Below are positions 10,680-24,900 of a stretch of 64,000 nucleotides of DNA, one piece after another. The translations under genes and the position numbers were made by a program. Every line of letters begins with the position of its first letter. Within the stretch, counting starts at the first letter, position 1. Below the pieces are notes generated by a model. It did no database searches. It was given only the letters and a program-made list of their open reading frames with translations, and had not been told where the DNA came from. The stretch comes from Anastatus disparis (Eukaryota > Arthropoda > Insecta > Hymenoptera > Eupelmidae). Location: positions 310,001 through 374,000 of the forward strand of contig JAFFSR010000239.1 of assembly GCA_017163975.1 (NCBI GenBank), given 5' to 3'.

Positions 10680-13600
10680 TTAGCTTGATAAAAGAGCAAC
10701 GTTTATCTCTTTTACCATTTTAACACGATACAGCATTTTTATAAGGTGTTCCTTTGCTAATGGCGATGTCGAATACCAGACTGGACTGTCAGGTACACAA
10801 CTTCTTTCTGGTAAGAGGTAAAATACATCATTTCTCGTTTTCACACTTTCTGGACTAAAATATTAAGACGAGATTTTAGTTAATAAATTTATTAAAGATA
10901 TTTTTGAACATTATAAATTTGATAATAAAATTTACCATTTTGAAAGATAAAATTCATACAATTTTACAGGACAACGTAATGGATTATCCTCATTTTCTTG
11001 CTGCTCGTAAACTTTTTTCTTTTTCGAATTTGCTTCTAAAAAAACAATAGTAAATTTATTAGTTTATTTTATGAGATACTGTATATTTTTCATAATATTT
11101 ACATTATTGAAATTTGGTTTAGTTTCCAACAAAATAATTGTCTTCAATGTTCTATATTTATACGAAATTTGTTCAATGCTTAGAAATTATATTAGATATA
11201 TGTTGATTGAAAATTTACACATTTTTATTTGAAAAAAAGGACTAACGTTTTGATTGTGTAATTCTTAATATATACTTATGCTTACCAAGAGCGGATTGAG
11301 GAGGATAAAATCGTAACAATACATTTCTCGATCCGGGCACTTTTCCCGCGACTGCGGCTTGCGGAGCGGCTGGATTTCGTTTCCAGTGTTTCATTATATG
11401 TGAAAAAGAAAGCTGCATATGTTCCTCAACAGTCTTAAAAAATTATTTAAAAATGAATGATAACATCAATAATATGATTTTGAGCGTTAGTTCTTACAGA
11501 AAAGTTTATAACTTACAATTAAATTAAAGTGTTTAGTATTAAAATACATGAGTGTATTCAGCAAAACGTGAGGTGAGTGAGCCCCAAGTTGCTTACATTC
11601 CCACAAATGTTCCTCTTCTACTCTTGTGACAACATATACTAAAAAGAAAAAATAATCCAATTTAGAGGAATAAACAACAATTCTCTATTAAAATTTTAAA
11701 TTTAAGGATTAATATTTTTTACTCACACGCATCATTGTAAAGAGAAGCAAACTTTTTTGCAACTTCGTGCAGACAGTCAGTGAACTTCTCGTAATAAGCA
11801 TCCGTAAAAATATTATCTATCCTATTATTTTCAAACAAAAATTGTTGAATTCCTAAAATAATGAAAATAATGAAAATAAACAACGAATAGTAAATAATAA
11901 TTAGTATTTTTTTTTTTAGAAAAGAATAAAATATTCACCTAAACATAAATAATATATAGTATCTGGTTCATATTCTCCACCATTTGGTTTTCGAAGTTCT
12001 TTAACAAACAAACAAAGCGAATAATTCAATTCATCTGCTGTCAATTGGAGTAAATCTGTTTTAAACAATTTTAGTTTTCGAGTTGGTGTACTTTGTTTTT
12101 CTAACTCCGCATTTTTGGTAATAACCTGTTCGAAAATAAATTATTCAGACAACTTTGAATAATATTTACACATGTTTAAAAAATTATTTTTTTGCCCTAG
12201 GCCGCAAAATGACCATTTTGCGTCCTACGGAAAAACTTTAAATGTTTCGGCCTCGGGACAAAAAAATAGTATATTAGACCATAGATGCATATTGATCATC
12301 CTAGCTCGTGCAACTTTCGATGCCTCGCTACGCTTGGCCCCAAAAGTTCACACTCGCCGAGAATGATCAATATGCATCCTTGGTCAATAATGTACTATTA
12401 CATAAAAGAATCATAAACTTTAAAAATTAAACTTCTTCAAAATTCAAAATTTTTACAATATTTTAAGAATCTTGAAACTGTAAAATTGTTGTATTATAAA
12501 AAGAAATACTAAAGTAATAATTTCTTTTATCGTACCCATTGTCGCCATGCGTTGACGCCAAATGTAAATTTCAAAGCCATGTTAGCATCGGGTCGTTCTG
12601 CAGGCTCGACAAATCTTGACGATTGCGTCGACGAAAGTTGAGTCGCATTCTGTGTTGTTAGAATGCCAACATCATTAGTACTTGTCGTTGTGCTTCTCCG
12701 ACCTCGTTTAGTCGGGCTACCACGTCCTCTATACGATGCACCACGTTTTCGACCCCTCGTCAAATGTACCCTATCTTGTTGAACTACAAATTTGAATAAT
12801 TTATTGTTAATTTAAAAAAAAAAACGTAAACTTATAAGATTTCAAAATTTAAATTTTGTACAATCATCTTTCTAGATTTTATAAAAAAAAATTTTCTTTC
12901 TTCATGATTTGATCTGCAAAAAAGCATAAAAATAATTTTTGAAAAATCGAAATCCCGATACTCTGACACTTTTTTTTTATAGCATATAGAAAATTAACAG
13001 CAATACATATAAATAAATATCAATTTATATGTCTCATAATACAATTTTTTTATATGTACAATTATTTTATAATTTCAGGAAAAAAAATAATAAATAAAAA
13101 GGATATGCAAAAAAAAAATTTCAACTATTTTATTTCTTTTCTTTGATGTAACTTAAACGAGTAAATAAATTATCGACTAACAAAAATCGATAATTAAGAT
13201 AAAAGAAGACCTTCATTTTCTGTAGATTCATCATTTTGATTACGCTGAGGTGTTTGTATTGTACTAGACGTTAAGGCAGATTCGATATCGACAGCTGGTT
13301 CTTCGAGTTCACCTGTTGCCATTTTTAAAGCCATCTGTAACATATCGTCACCAAAGGCATTCGTCGAGTCCACGCCTTCTGGACTGTAAGCGTCAGCACC
13401 GCCGCCCTCGTTTACTTCGCCGTCATCCCTAAGATTAAAATATTATAATTGATGTTTTTGTATCAAAGTAATTTAAAATAATTTAAGATTTCATTAAAAT
13501 TTATATCTTATTTAATACTTAAGCAAACAAGTAATAAACTGTAAGTGACATTTCAGAATGGAATTGTAAAAATTTATAATATTTTAATATTATGAATCAT

Positions 13601-16600
13601 TAAATTATACAAATAATAAAATATTAAATGTTATTGATAAATTATTAAATGAACAAAATGTTTGAAAGATACAACAATTTTCAATCACTATCAATAAATT
13701 AAAATAAATTAAATTAAAGTTTTTGATATTTTAATTTTGTAATATGTATTTAAATATTCCATTTGTTATTAATCAATATGCGTATAAAAATTTGTATAAT
13801 ACTTATTCACAGAAAAGCTATTAAGTAAACGAACCTTGCATCATCATTTGAATCTGAATCACTTTCATTTTTCTTTTCTGTCGCCACCATTTCAGCCATC
13901 ATCAATAATTCAGCTTCAAATGGATCAGAGGGTATTTTTTCTTGAATACGCTTAATTTCCTTAAAAATACCTTTGGCGCTGTTTCGAGTAGTGGGTATGA
14001 AAACTGGAACAGGTATAGGTATGGGTATAGGTATAGGTACAGGATACGGCATGCTATACATGTGAACAGGGAACGGCACATAAATAGGTACAGGAATCGG
14101 TATTAAAACTCTGTCCGGGCCTTCGGTCTGCGTTGACTGATGACATGGTACAGGACGTACAGATACACCCTTCGTATGCATTTGCGGTTTACATTGTGTC
14201 ATTTTGTTAGCGATGTCTATCGGTGATGTAGGCCTCGTCACAACCTGTTGTTTATAGATCACCTGTATGGACATTTAAATAAATATAAATTATTTAATAA
14301 TAATCATATCAAAAATATGAGATAAAATTATAAAGTTCTCATTTACAATTTGTAAAAAAAAATTGATTCAGAAATTTTGACTTTGATGATATTGACGTTT
14401 CATATTATACTTTAACGACAAGCAAAATAATAATTCTAATAATAATAATAATGATATACATACAGGATGAGCGCCTTGTAGAGTGATAGGCTGCATACCA
14501 GATGAAGCTAAGGTTGGTTGAGCATTAGTTAGCTGCACTGTATTTTGAGCTTGTCCATTAGCAATTGCGGCAAGGCTAGTCACCGATGATATCACTGGTA
14601 ACGTCTTTTTCGGAGCATGTGGTGTTGAATGATCTGTTGTAGAAGCGGGTGCAGGCTGAATTGGCTTAGGTGGAGCAACTGCACGCTTTGGAATACCTGT
14701 GGGTACAGGATCTGAAGATACTGTAGGTACAGTCGCATCGCCGCTCGGTATCGTTATTGGAGATTTTGTATACTGAGCTTGAAATTTCATTACACAATTG
14801 TAGGAACAAAAATTACGAATTGTTGCGTCGGACATGGTCAGATGATATTGAGCTTGAGAATACTCTTTACAAAAGTCGCAGTTTATTCGACGCGCCGAGA
14901 CCGCATTTATTGAGACCTATTAAACACATAATAAGATAAATATTACTTCAGTCTTAAATATTTAAATACTACTTAGAATTACTTTTTACATTCTTTTAAA
15001 AACAAACTGACATTACCTGATATAGAGTTAAACAATTTAAACTGCACATCATCATTACTTGTCCAGTTTTCAATTCCTTTTTAATCATATCAAAATTGTA
15101 CTTTTTCACTTTGCACCAATTGCAAGGAACAATTTTTCGATTTGTAATAATGAAAACATTCAAACACGTTTTGTTACAAAATGTATGAGCTTCATCCTCA
15201 TAAAATACAACAAAACCTTTCTTTGTGGGTAACTGAAAGTATTTTTTGCAAGTTGAACACTGATCTGGATCAACTTTGTTCACAAATTTAAAAGCAGCAA
15301 AACAAGGTTCACTGCAAATTGGTATTGATGGATTCCTGTCAATTTGAACTTCACAATGCATATTTTTTTCCTTAAAAATTTAACAGTTTATTAGCTTATT
15401 TAATTTATTTGATATAATTAATAAAAAAAAATTAAAATTACCTCTTGACAAACACCACAAACTTTTTTCTCTACAACTACAGGTGCAGAAGAATTCATTC
15501 TTGAATATTTTTCCATACAGTCTTGAGTACAAAAGTCTTTGAATTGACCCTTATCACCTACTGGTGCTAAAAATCCTTCAGTACCTGCACTAATATCCTT
15601 TTGACAATAACTACAAACCTTTAGTCCTTTTTTGAATTCTTCTAAACACGTTGAACAACAAAATTGTCTAACGTCGTATCCAAAGCGTACACAATACTTC
15701 CCTAAGCTGACAGGATGCACAGCACCATTACAGTTTCGACAATAACTACCGTACTTAGTCTGAAATTTGCCTAAGCATTCTTCATTGCAAAATTCCATTG
15801 TTTCCCATGATAAGTTCCTTTCATCCCATGATTCAACAATCAATAAGCAATTAGCGCATCGTTTCTCTCGTTTAGAATTTACACCTTCACTTGGAATGTC
15901 AGTAGCTTTATTGTTATCATTAGAAAAGGCAACTTTACAAACATCTGAGCAAACATTAAAACTTTTTGTGCCCACTTTTACTTTAATTGGACATGGTTTT
16001 TCTTGTTTACACTGTTTACAAACTTCTTTAGCAGAAATTTCTTCAATATCTGGATTTTTGGCATCATCATCTATATCAATGATATCAGAAGTGACAATTG
16101 TTGGTCCATCAGGTAACTTATTTACTTGGATGTCACTTGTTCCACTTGTTAATGCTGCTACTTTAAGACCAGTTTCTTTATTGGTTTTTTCAGTGGACTC
16201 AGACTGAGATGTTTTTTTATTTGCTTCATCATTTTCTGGAATTTCATTTGTTTTATCACTTTTATCATCCTTATCTTCGATTATTATTTCTTTTTCCTTC
16301 TCCGTACTTTGCGCATTGTCTGTAACATCTTTATCCTTAGTTTTATTTTCTTTTGTACTATCTGGAATTATACAAAGTTCATCATCTTGTCCAGGTAAGA
16401 TATCATCAGTAGAACTTTTATCTTTTGACTCAGAAGATTTTTCTGAACCTGTTTCTGTTTGATTATCTTTTTCTGAATCTTTTGTTTTTTCATTTGGTTG
16501 TTTTTCTTCTTTTTCTTTGCTAGTTTCGTCATCATTTTTGTCAGTCGATTCAGCAACCTAAAATTAAAAATAATAATAAAATAATTTCAATTTATTCTTA

Positions 16601-17909
16601 TGAATAAATGAATTCATAAAATCTATAAATATTTAATATATATGTAATACAATGACATAATATTTGTCTTTAAGTGACAATTAGTCTTTAATCTAATTTG
16701 TTTTAATTTAAAAAAATTATTAAAATTAATTAGATATATAGATATATAGATTATTATTAAAATTGTTTATTATAAATATCTGACCTTATCTTTTTCATTT
16801 GTATCTTTTGAATTATCTTTATCTATTTCTTTTTCTTTTGAATTATCTTCATCATTTTCTTTTGGACCATCATCATTATTTGTATTTTGTTCTTCAACAG
16901 GTTTCAAACTTTCATCAGAGCTTTTATCTTTTTTTGCAGAATCTACTTCCATAGCCTCAACATTATCATTTGGAACATTCAAATTATCAGCACTAAAAGG
17001 ATCTTCAGCTTCAGGCTGACATTCCAAATTTGAACTTTCCTTATCTTGAGTAAATTGTACAAATTCTGTTTTCTCTACCTCTTCATCCTTATCGTTTGTT
17101 ACATCCTTTTCATTTTCCATATCTACATCAATACACTCTACATGTGTATTTTCTGATGATTCTGACTCCTGTGGCATAGTTTCCTTAGCACCCACATTAT
17201 CTTCAATAATAGAAATATCATCATTACTTATAGTTTTTTTGGTTTCTTCATCTTTGTTTGATTCTTCTGCGTTATTAGAATTGTCTTTTGTTTTATCAGA
17301 ACCTTCTATGTTTTCAGAACTTTTATTAGAATTATCACTGATTTGTTCAGAATCTTTGTTTGTATCTTTAACATTTTCAACACTTTCTTCTTCTATTGTA
17401 TCGAGTTTATTATTAGTTTCACTAACTGTTGTATTTTCATTACTATCATCATATTTATCAGTTTCTTTATTTACACTAGTATCTTCTTTTTCAGTCTGTG
17501 TATCTTCTTTTTCAAACTGTGTGTCTTCTTTTTCAGACTGTATATCTTCTTTTTCAGACTGTACATCTTCTTTTTCAGACTGCGCTTCACATGAATTTTC
17601 TTGAGTTTCTACTTGATCTATTTCCATTGGTGTTTCCTCATCTGCATGTTTATTTGTATTCTCTATCTCATTGATTTCAGGTATAGTTTCTGTTATTTCC
17701 ATAACATTTTCAGAAACTAATGATACTTCATTTTCAATAGCTGCAGTTTTATCTGATTGCAGAGATTCTGCACTAGGTGTTTCTATTGTTTGAATATCTT
17801 CAGTTACTGAATTATCTACTACATCTTTTTCCTTATCATTTGATTCAGTTAGAGTATCAACTTTTTCTGGTTCCACATTATCATCTACTTTGTTGCTAAC
17901 AGGTTCCAT
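10680..17909 (-). CDS. woc: MYM-type zinc finger protein (woc / ZMYM2-3-4 family)
   Basis: Nuclear transcription/chromatin factor of the ZMYM family; Drosophila woc (without children) is its likely ortholog, with roles in telomere protection and transcription (family knowledge). Thirteen coding exons in transcript order: 17909-16785, 16557-15442, 15370-15017, 14916-14464, 14262-13835, 13428-13211, 12783-12536, 12125-11939, 11852-11727, 11638-11517, 11433-11286, 11035-10936, 10854-10680. They join in frame to about 1599 aa. Residues 1-550 are acidic, Asp/Glu/Ser/Lys-rich and probably disordered, with a heptad tandem repeat at about 110-143. Eight C-x2-C ... C-x3-C MYM fingers follow (about 553-900). 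A Pro-rich [15 protein letters not shown] block lies near 1090. The C-terminal DUF3504/ZMYM-QRICH1 domain spans about 1300-1599. The donors at 16784 (GTCAGA) and 13210 (GTCTTC) are weak; frame continuity supports them. Confidence 0.9.
12186..12400. mobile_element. Composite palindromic element in a woc intron
   Basis: Two nested/adjacent inverted repeats lie between woc coding exons 7 and 8. The first pairs ATTTTTTTGCCCTAGGC (about 12187) with GCCTCGGGACAAAAAAAT (about 12250) and encloses a smaller CGCAAAATG/CATTTTGCG hairpin. The second pairs the block with GATGCATATTGATCATC (about 12285) with GATCAATATGCATCC (about 12365), flanked by ATAGTAT and ATGTACTAT. The stretch is GC-richer than the intron around it. 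Non-autonomous DNA transposon is the best guess. Confidence 0.5.
17481..17582 (-). repeat. 21-bp coding tandem repeat in woc exon 1
   Basis: About five units of 21 bp encode a heptad SEKEDxQ ([35 protein letters not shown]). Units are well conserved at DNA level, so copy number may vary between individuals. It lies in the acidic, probably disordered N-terminal part of the protein. Confidence 0.85.
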
Positions 17910-20900
17910 CTTTTAAGCTGTTAAAATAAAATAAAGTAATCAATAAAAATTATGCATGATTTAAAAATTAGAGTTAAAAATTTACAAAATAAGCTTTGAT
18001 GAAAATAATTGTTTTTAATATTGGTACTAATTAACAATTTTCATTCAAATTTCAAATAAAATAAATGTATTGTTATTGAGTATAAAATTACAATTAATTG
18101 TTAAGAAAAACATTAAAATAAAATATATGAAAATTTTTTTTGCCCAAAACATTGAATTTTTAAAAAAATAGTAACGCGCTCCAATCGTCTTAATTCTAGG
18201 TTAGTAGAAGCCGGCGACACGCATTTTAAAATAAATATTAAAAGTTAATAAAGATTTTATATTAAGATCAAACGTAATTAAAAAACGTTACCAGAATTAT
18301 CACAGACTCCAATCATATGAATAAGACGTTTATAATTTTAAAGTAAATCGCTAAACAGAAGAGCATGATCAATGGATATTTTATAGCGGCGGCACTTTTC
18401 AGCCAGCCATTTTCGAACATAACCTTGAACGGCGGCACAAATCCATCATGTATTATATTAGGCGCGACTTTTCACTTTCAGAAACACCCGCGCAAAATTA
18501 TTCGCGTGCGAATAGTAAATATTTACTGTAAATCTATCTGATTTTTCATTCATCAAATGCTACAGTAAATAAATATTTTATAATGATTACTCGCTTTAAT
18601 TTTGTAAAATCAAAATGCAAGCCAAATTCTGCTTAAGTGTGCAATTTTAGGTTAGAAAACTGTTCTATTCTTATTACAGTCTCCACTCCACATCGTTCCA
18701 CCGCCATTGTTAGCATAACATGAGGCGTTTATTGGTCGATTCCTTAAAAAATTTTTTTCATGTTTTATTGTTTATATGACAGTAATTGTTAATAAAAATT
18801 AAATACCGTAAACAAGTTAGCGTATATACTGTTGACTGGATCAGCCAAGCATTAAATATTTATTACTCAAAATTATATTGACATACCTTAAAATTTAACC
18901 GCTAGATCAGATTTTTTTTATTATGCGCGGCTTTTCATGTTCCTCGTTTCATAAATCACAAATGCAAAAACAACAAATGTAAGTTGATCTACATACGGAA
19001 TTATAAAATTATGTTTGTCTTCTAAAAATATACTCATAAATTTTTCAATTTTGATCTTTATTTCATTAAGATTTGAGTTATTATTATTAAGAAAAATTAA
19101 GAATATAATAATTTATTTTCAAGAGCGAAATGTACTATTTTCTGCAAATATAAAATAATAATTATTCATAATTGAACAAGAGATGATAGATTTATGATAA
19201 TCCTATTCTTATTTTCAATACGACTCTGCAATAATGCGTTCCTTATTCCGTATCTAATAATTTGCATTGTTGCAGACTGCATAACGAATTATGCAATTAA
19301 TTTATTATTATTTAATGTCCTCTACATTAATCGTTATAATAAATAGATTTTTAAGTAAAAAGAAAATTTATATATAAAAAAGAATACTTAATTAGCTCCA
19401 ATAATTTATCAACTATGTTCATCTGTCACCCAAAAAACCAAAAAGTTAATCTTAATAGTTTTCAAAAAATCATCAGAAATATTAATGAAAGAATGACTTT
19501 ATTAAACTAAAAATTTTTAAGTTGAAAATTACAATAAAATATTATTTCTTAATGAATAAGATAAATAATGGGCTAGTATTTAAAATTTATTTTTATTAGT
19601 GCTTATCCGGGCTGCTTTTACAGATTGGAGAATAAGCACATAGACTAGACCATATCAATTATAGGGACAAATCTGGTCCACATATAAAGTCTTATTTCAA
19701 GTAAAACAGAACAGAGCCAGTATATCGTTCAATTACTATTTTTTTTTAATTTATAAAAAAGTATTTTGGCCTGACTAGACCGGAACTGCTCACTTTTTTC
19801 CTTATACATCGGTCTCGTATCCGGTTCAGATCCATCGGTGGTAAATTTAGGGGAGGGAGGGGGAAACGACATGATTAGAGATGAATTTTCATCCTATATA
19901 ATTACATTTCTAATCAGAAAATACTTAAATTTTATGTTTTTTAGACAGATTTGCCATAAAATAATTTCTACAAGAAAAGTATGAATTTATTTATATCTTT
20001 TTATTGCAAAATCAACCCGACGATTGAGTTACAAATTCAATATTACATTCATCTAGGTTATAAGAACTAACTTATAACACAGAATTTAATATTTCTGCTT
20101 CGGTATATTATAAATATAATTTTATGAGAAGTTAAATACAGTAGTTGAACTATATATGAAATATGTTTGTAACCTACAGAACTACACGCCAGGTAAATTT
20201 CTTTACGCCATTTTGCGAGCGTTGCGCCAAAACCGAATGGTTGCCGTTTAAAAACAAGGGAGTAAAATTACAATATTTGGGATGACGTTTGGCTCCAAAA
20301 TGATGAATGCTGTGCCAAATTTGCAGTGGCAATTGTTTTATATCAAAACTGCTACTGTTATTTGGCAGATTCGGTAACTATTCTAACCTCTTAGGGTATG
20401 GATTGGATAGCTCCTTAAGATTTTGTAATAAAATATACTAAAAAAAATGTTAATTTTAGATTTTTGCAAAATTATCAGCGGAAAAACTTGTTATATTTGA
20501 AATCTAAAAAGATTATATTTTGAAAAATGGTGAAATGATATTTTCTTTGCAACATTTGCACGATGTGCCCAGCATTTTATTACAGAATGACCTAAAACAA
20601 TTTTATGCGGAACATGAACGCATTCCACTTTGTTCCGGTCGATTTTCAAGCTTCTAATATGTCCACAATTCCATTATTGGATTTCAAATCAAATTTGTTT
20701 TTTTTTGTCAAAGTGTCAACAAAAAATTAAATCGCCTAAATATTTTCGTACATAAGACAAAGACAAGCTCATTTTAATCCCGATCGGAAATGATAACAGG
20801 GCGCCGGCGCCCCATAGTGCCAAGCCAACAGGGCCTTCTAGGAAACGAGAAGAGGGGAACGGGTAAGGCCCTTGAGGCAACGTCTTCTCTGCAGTAAATC

Positions 20901-20934
20901 TATATCTATATATAGCATAAACTATACAAAGACA

Positions 20935-20970
<36 letters not shown>

Positions 20971-21967
20971 ATATATCTATCGATCGATAGTACCCTCCAG
21001 GCGACAAACAAAGACACACATATATATATACATATAATATATACATTTTATCACAATAAGGACAGAAAATGCAATATCAATGTGTTGAATAAAAACAACA
21101 ACAGCAAACAGCAGTGTATATATATATATATGGTTCTTCGTTCAAGAACCACCCACCAGGTGGACGCGCACATCATCTGTCAAGTTCGTTTCAGTCCGCG
21201 GAAAAATACAATAAGTAAATCACACACACAATCGTCAGAAGAAAGGAACAAATTTCAGCGTTTATTTATTTTTGCGCAACAACATATCGCGTTAAAGAGA
21301 ATAAAAATTTATTGTGTACATTTTGTATGATGTAAAAATTTTAAGGTAAAGTGACATTTTGTTTCATTTGGATGTTCGTTAAATAGATATATTTTATCGT
21401 GAAATGGAAAATTAAAGCGTATTTTGGCGCGACTTAAAAAATAAAAATATAGAATTAAAAGTGTTTAACGTGTTGGGTGTACGACAAAGTACAACACGAC
21501 TTTGGAGATAAAATTGGCTCTGCTTATTCTTTGTCTTTGAAAACGAAATTTTTTTGCGTCATTCCTCCAAAAAATCTCGTTTAGATTGGTTGTTTTGTAC
21601 TCGCATCTCTTTTCTTCCAACAAATTGTTAGCTGTTCATTATAGATTTTCAAAGCCTTATTATCAATGTTTCTCTTTTTAATGCTGATTTGATCAATTTA
21701 TCAGTGTTTGTATGTGCGCATCCTTTTTGGCATTATTTTGAAAACGTGTAACATTTTAAAATAACCAATTTACTTAAAATAGTGATTTTATTAAGTATAT
21801 TTCTATAGTGATTAAACATTTATATAAAATTTTAATGTACTCTCTTTGTTTCCAAAATAGAATTTTCATAAAAATATTTTCTTTTACTTGTAAAAAGTTC
21901 ATTGTAAAACAAAACAATTGTTTTTTCATGTTGTTATTGTACAAATTTTATTTTAATAGTTAACGAA
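17910..21967. promoter_or_regulatory. Divergent intergenic region between woc and the CCPG1-like gene
   Basis: About 4 kb without a supported coding gene. The GC-richer 18180-18720 part probably holds the woc promoter/first exon. The 20160-21340 part likely holds the promoter or noncoding first exon of the rightward gene, since an acceptor (TTTTAATAG ending at 21959) sits nine bases before its ATG. Other contents are a perfect 14-bp GC palindrome GGGCGCCGGCGCCC at about 20800, a TA microsatellite at about 20937-20967 and another near 21117-21131. The open frame at 20872-21330 is largely microsatellite and is not accepted as a gene. Confidence 0.5.
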
Positions 21968-24900
21968 ATGGCTGAATCTTCAACTCCAGAAAAACAAAAT
22001 AATCTTGAGGACAGTTTGTCTCCTGATGAATGGACAATTATTTACAAGAAAGAATCTAAAAGTAATGATAACGAAAAAATAAAAACTGAAGATAAATCTG
22101 ATGAACCTAAGGAAACATCAGTTAAGGAAGATTCTTGTGAGGTAAAAGAAATTAGGCAATTTATACATTATACATATAAATTTATAATTCATACTACAAA
22201 TAAATACTTGTAGTAAGTTTAAATTTAAGTAACCTTGAAAAGTAATTTACAAGAACTTTATAAATAGATTAGCAATATTGGATAATAAATCAAACTATGT
22301 TTATTATGCAATCTATAGTTTTTATTTATAAATTTTTAAAAATTTTTATCTACCCAATCTTTTTAATCTCTTAGTCCAAAGAAGATGTTAAAACTGAAAC
22401 AACACACATAGAGGAAGGTGAAGAAGCTGGTGAAAAAGAAGTTGAATCAGATGATGTGTCCATATTATCTGATGAAAGCGAACCAGAACATCTTACTATT
22501 GAAGATGGGAAAATTGAAAGGATTGAATGGCAAGTAGAAAGGAAAGAGTCATCTTCAGAGACTAAAGCACTGATTCCAAAATTTTCATCGGTAATAAGTT
22601 TGTAATTATATTAAAAAATATTTTATAGTTATTTTTTTTAATGTGATTTTTTTAAACATATATATTATACCTTATTTAACTCAAATATTTACTATTACTT
22701 TTAATTTTTTAAATATTATGTACTTACATAGTCAATCAATATTTTATTTGAATTTAAAAATTATTTTAGGATGACAATAATATCTTTCTCATTTGCTCTA
22801 TAATATTCTTGCTTTGTGGTATCACTATTGCATCATTATTTAAAGTGATGGATTATAGAAAAGATGAAGCAAGTTTCTCTGTTAATACTCAAATTGAGGA
22901 AAAGTTAAGAGAATTGAGAGGAATAGAAGAGAAACTAAAAGAATTGAATGATGGTAAAGTTTATTTAAAACTTTTTTGTTCTTTAAAAATATATACATAT
23001 GTTAATATAGATGAATAATTTTATTACTTTTAATAGTGAAACAAGCTTTGGATCAAATTAAAGTTAATATGCCAGAAATGCTAAAATTGAAGGATCAGCT
23101 TGCTTATCAAAAACACAAAAAGTCTGATTCCAATTATGAAAATTATGAAACTAATTTAAAAGAAACATTAGAAAAATTGCATATTGAAAATTTTTTGAAC
23201 TTTGACACTTATGGCAATAGATTAGAATTACTTCAAGATACTTATCAAAATTTTTGTTCAAAAATAAATAAAATTAATTCCTCTGGTCCAGTAACTGAAA
23301 CAGAAATATGTAAAGCACCAAAAATACTTTCTGAAATGATTATGTTTAAGAAAATTATAAGACGTGCTTTTGAACAAACTCAAGGAATCGTTTCACCTGA
23401 TAAACGGTTTGTACAATATTGTTATTAAGATATATTTTAACATTTTAGATAACAATTTTAACAATGCTTTAATTTTTCAGAATTTTTGTTGATGTTGAAA
23501 GAAAATTAGATTCAGTTTCTGATTCTTTATTATCTGAACTTTCATTTGCAGTTTCAAAATTTTCCATGAAAATTCAAAGACGTTTAGATAAATTCTCTCA
23601 TATAGTTGGTAAACGACTTTGTTTATTATACAACACTGGAAACACCAATGATAAATTTGTCAATATGTTACTTGAAAATGATTACTTTGTAAATAATTGT
23701 AATAAAACAGGATCCAGTCAAATTGTTGATTTTAAGATAAATTCAATGCAAGAAGAAGAAAAAGAAAAGGAAATAAAAAGGTCATATGAAGAATTAAAGA
23801 AAAATGCTTTTAAATTCGATTACAAAATTATAATAAATAACAAAAAAAATCATGAGAATTCAAAAGAAGATTCTTCTGAAAAAGATTCTAGTGAAGAGAT
23901 GAGTATAAAAAGTAAGGGAGAAATAAAAAATGATAACAATTGGAAAAAAAATAAATATGTAAATAAAGATGAAAATAAAGATAAATATCATAAAGAAGAA
24001 AAACAATATACTAAACACGAAAAATTTAACAACAATTATAAGAAAGGTCCTAAAAATAATAAACTAGAACATGAACATTTTGATGATTCAGCTGAAGATG
24101 ATAAAAGTGAAGAAAATTATGAAGATAAATTTGAAACCAATAAGAAATATCATGATTCCAATCACCAATTCGAATATAAGAAAGATAAATTTGAAAACAA
24201 TAAAAAAAATAATGAATTTGAAAACCAATATAAAAATAACAAAAATGATCACGAATTTGATAACGAACACAAGTATAATAAAAAAGAAAATAATTTTAAC
24301 AATTATAAAATAAAAATAAATGATAGAAATGACGAGAAATATAAAAAATATGACAAAGAAAATTCCCCAACGAGAGAAAATTTTAAAAAGTCCAAATATG
24401 CAAAATACAAAACGGAAGATCATAGATATGCCAAAGATAAATACCAACCTACTGGTGAATGGCAAATGCAGAGGTATGTTTTGTTGAAAAAACTTTGAAT
24501 CAAATGTTTTTAAATTGAGATTAAAATATGTGTGCATGAAGCATCTAAAAATAGTTTTTTTTTTTTAATAATGCTTTTGTAGAGTTTAAATGAGATTTGT
24601 CTTTATAAAACAGCATTAAATATATTGTTGTGAAATACCTTTTAGAGTTCAATTCTTAAGTATGCATTGGCCTTAAGTAATACTTTTTATAAATTTCAAA
24701 ATTATTAGTTTTTTTACAATTGAGAATATAAAATTATCAAATTTAATAGATTACTCTAATACTCATTCATATGTTGAGTTTTTAAATACACATATGACGT
24801 TAATCATTACCATTGTCATTTTTTCAATATATTAAGATCTCAAAAAATTACATAAAAGAAATATTTTTGGAATTCTAAAAATTATTTTTTACTGAAACAT

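Noticed and set aside
17239..17604. Ser/Leu- and Phe/Ile-rich plus-strand open frames opposite woc exon 1
   Set aside because: They are antisense of the acidic Glu/Asp/Ser tract, with no acceptor, start context or family match.
20872..21330. 152-codon open frame in the woc/CCPG1-like intergenic region
   Set aside because: It is mostly translated TA/TATC microsatellite (Tyr-Ile runs), has no family resemblance and probably overlaps noncoding first-exon sequence.
24088..24537. 149-codon hydrophobic minus-strand open frame resembling a membrane protein
   Set aside because: It is the antisense of the Lys/Asn/Glu-rich tract; A-rich codons read backwards give Phe/Ile/Leu and mimic membrane segments.
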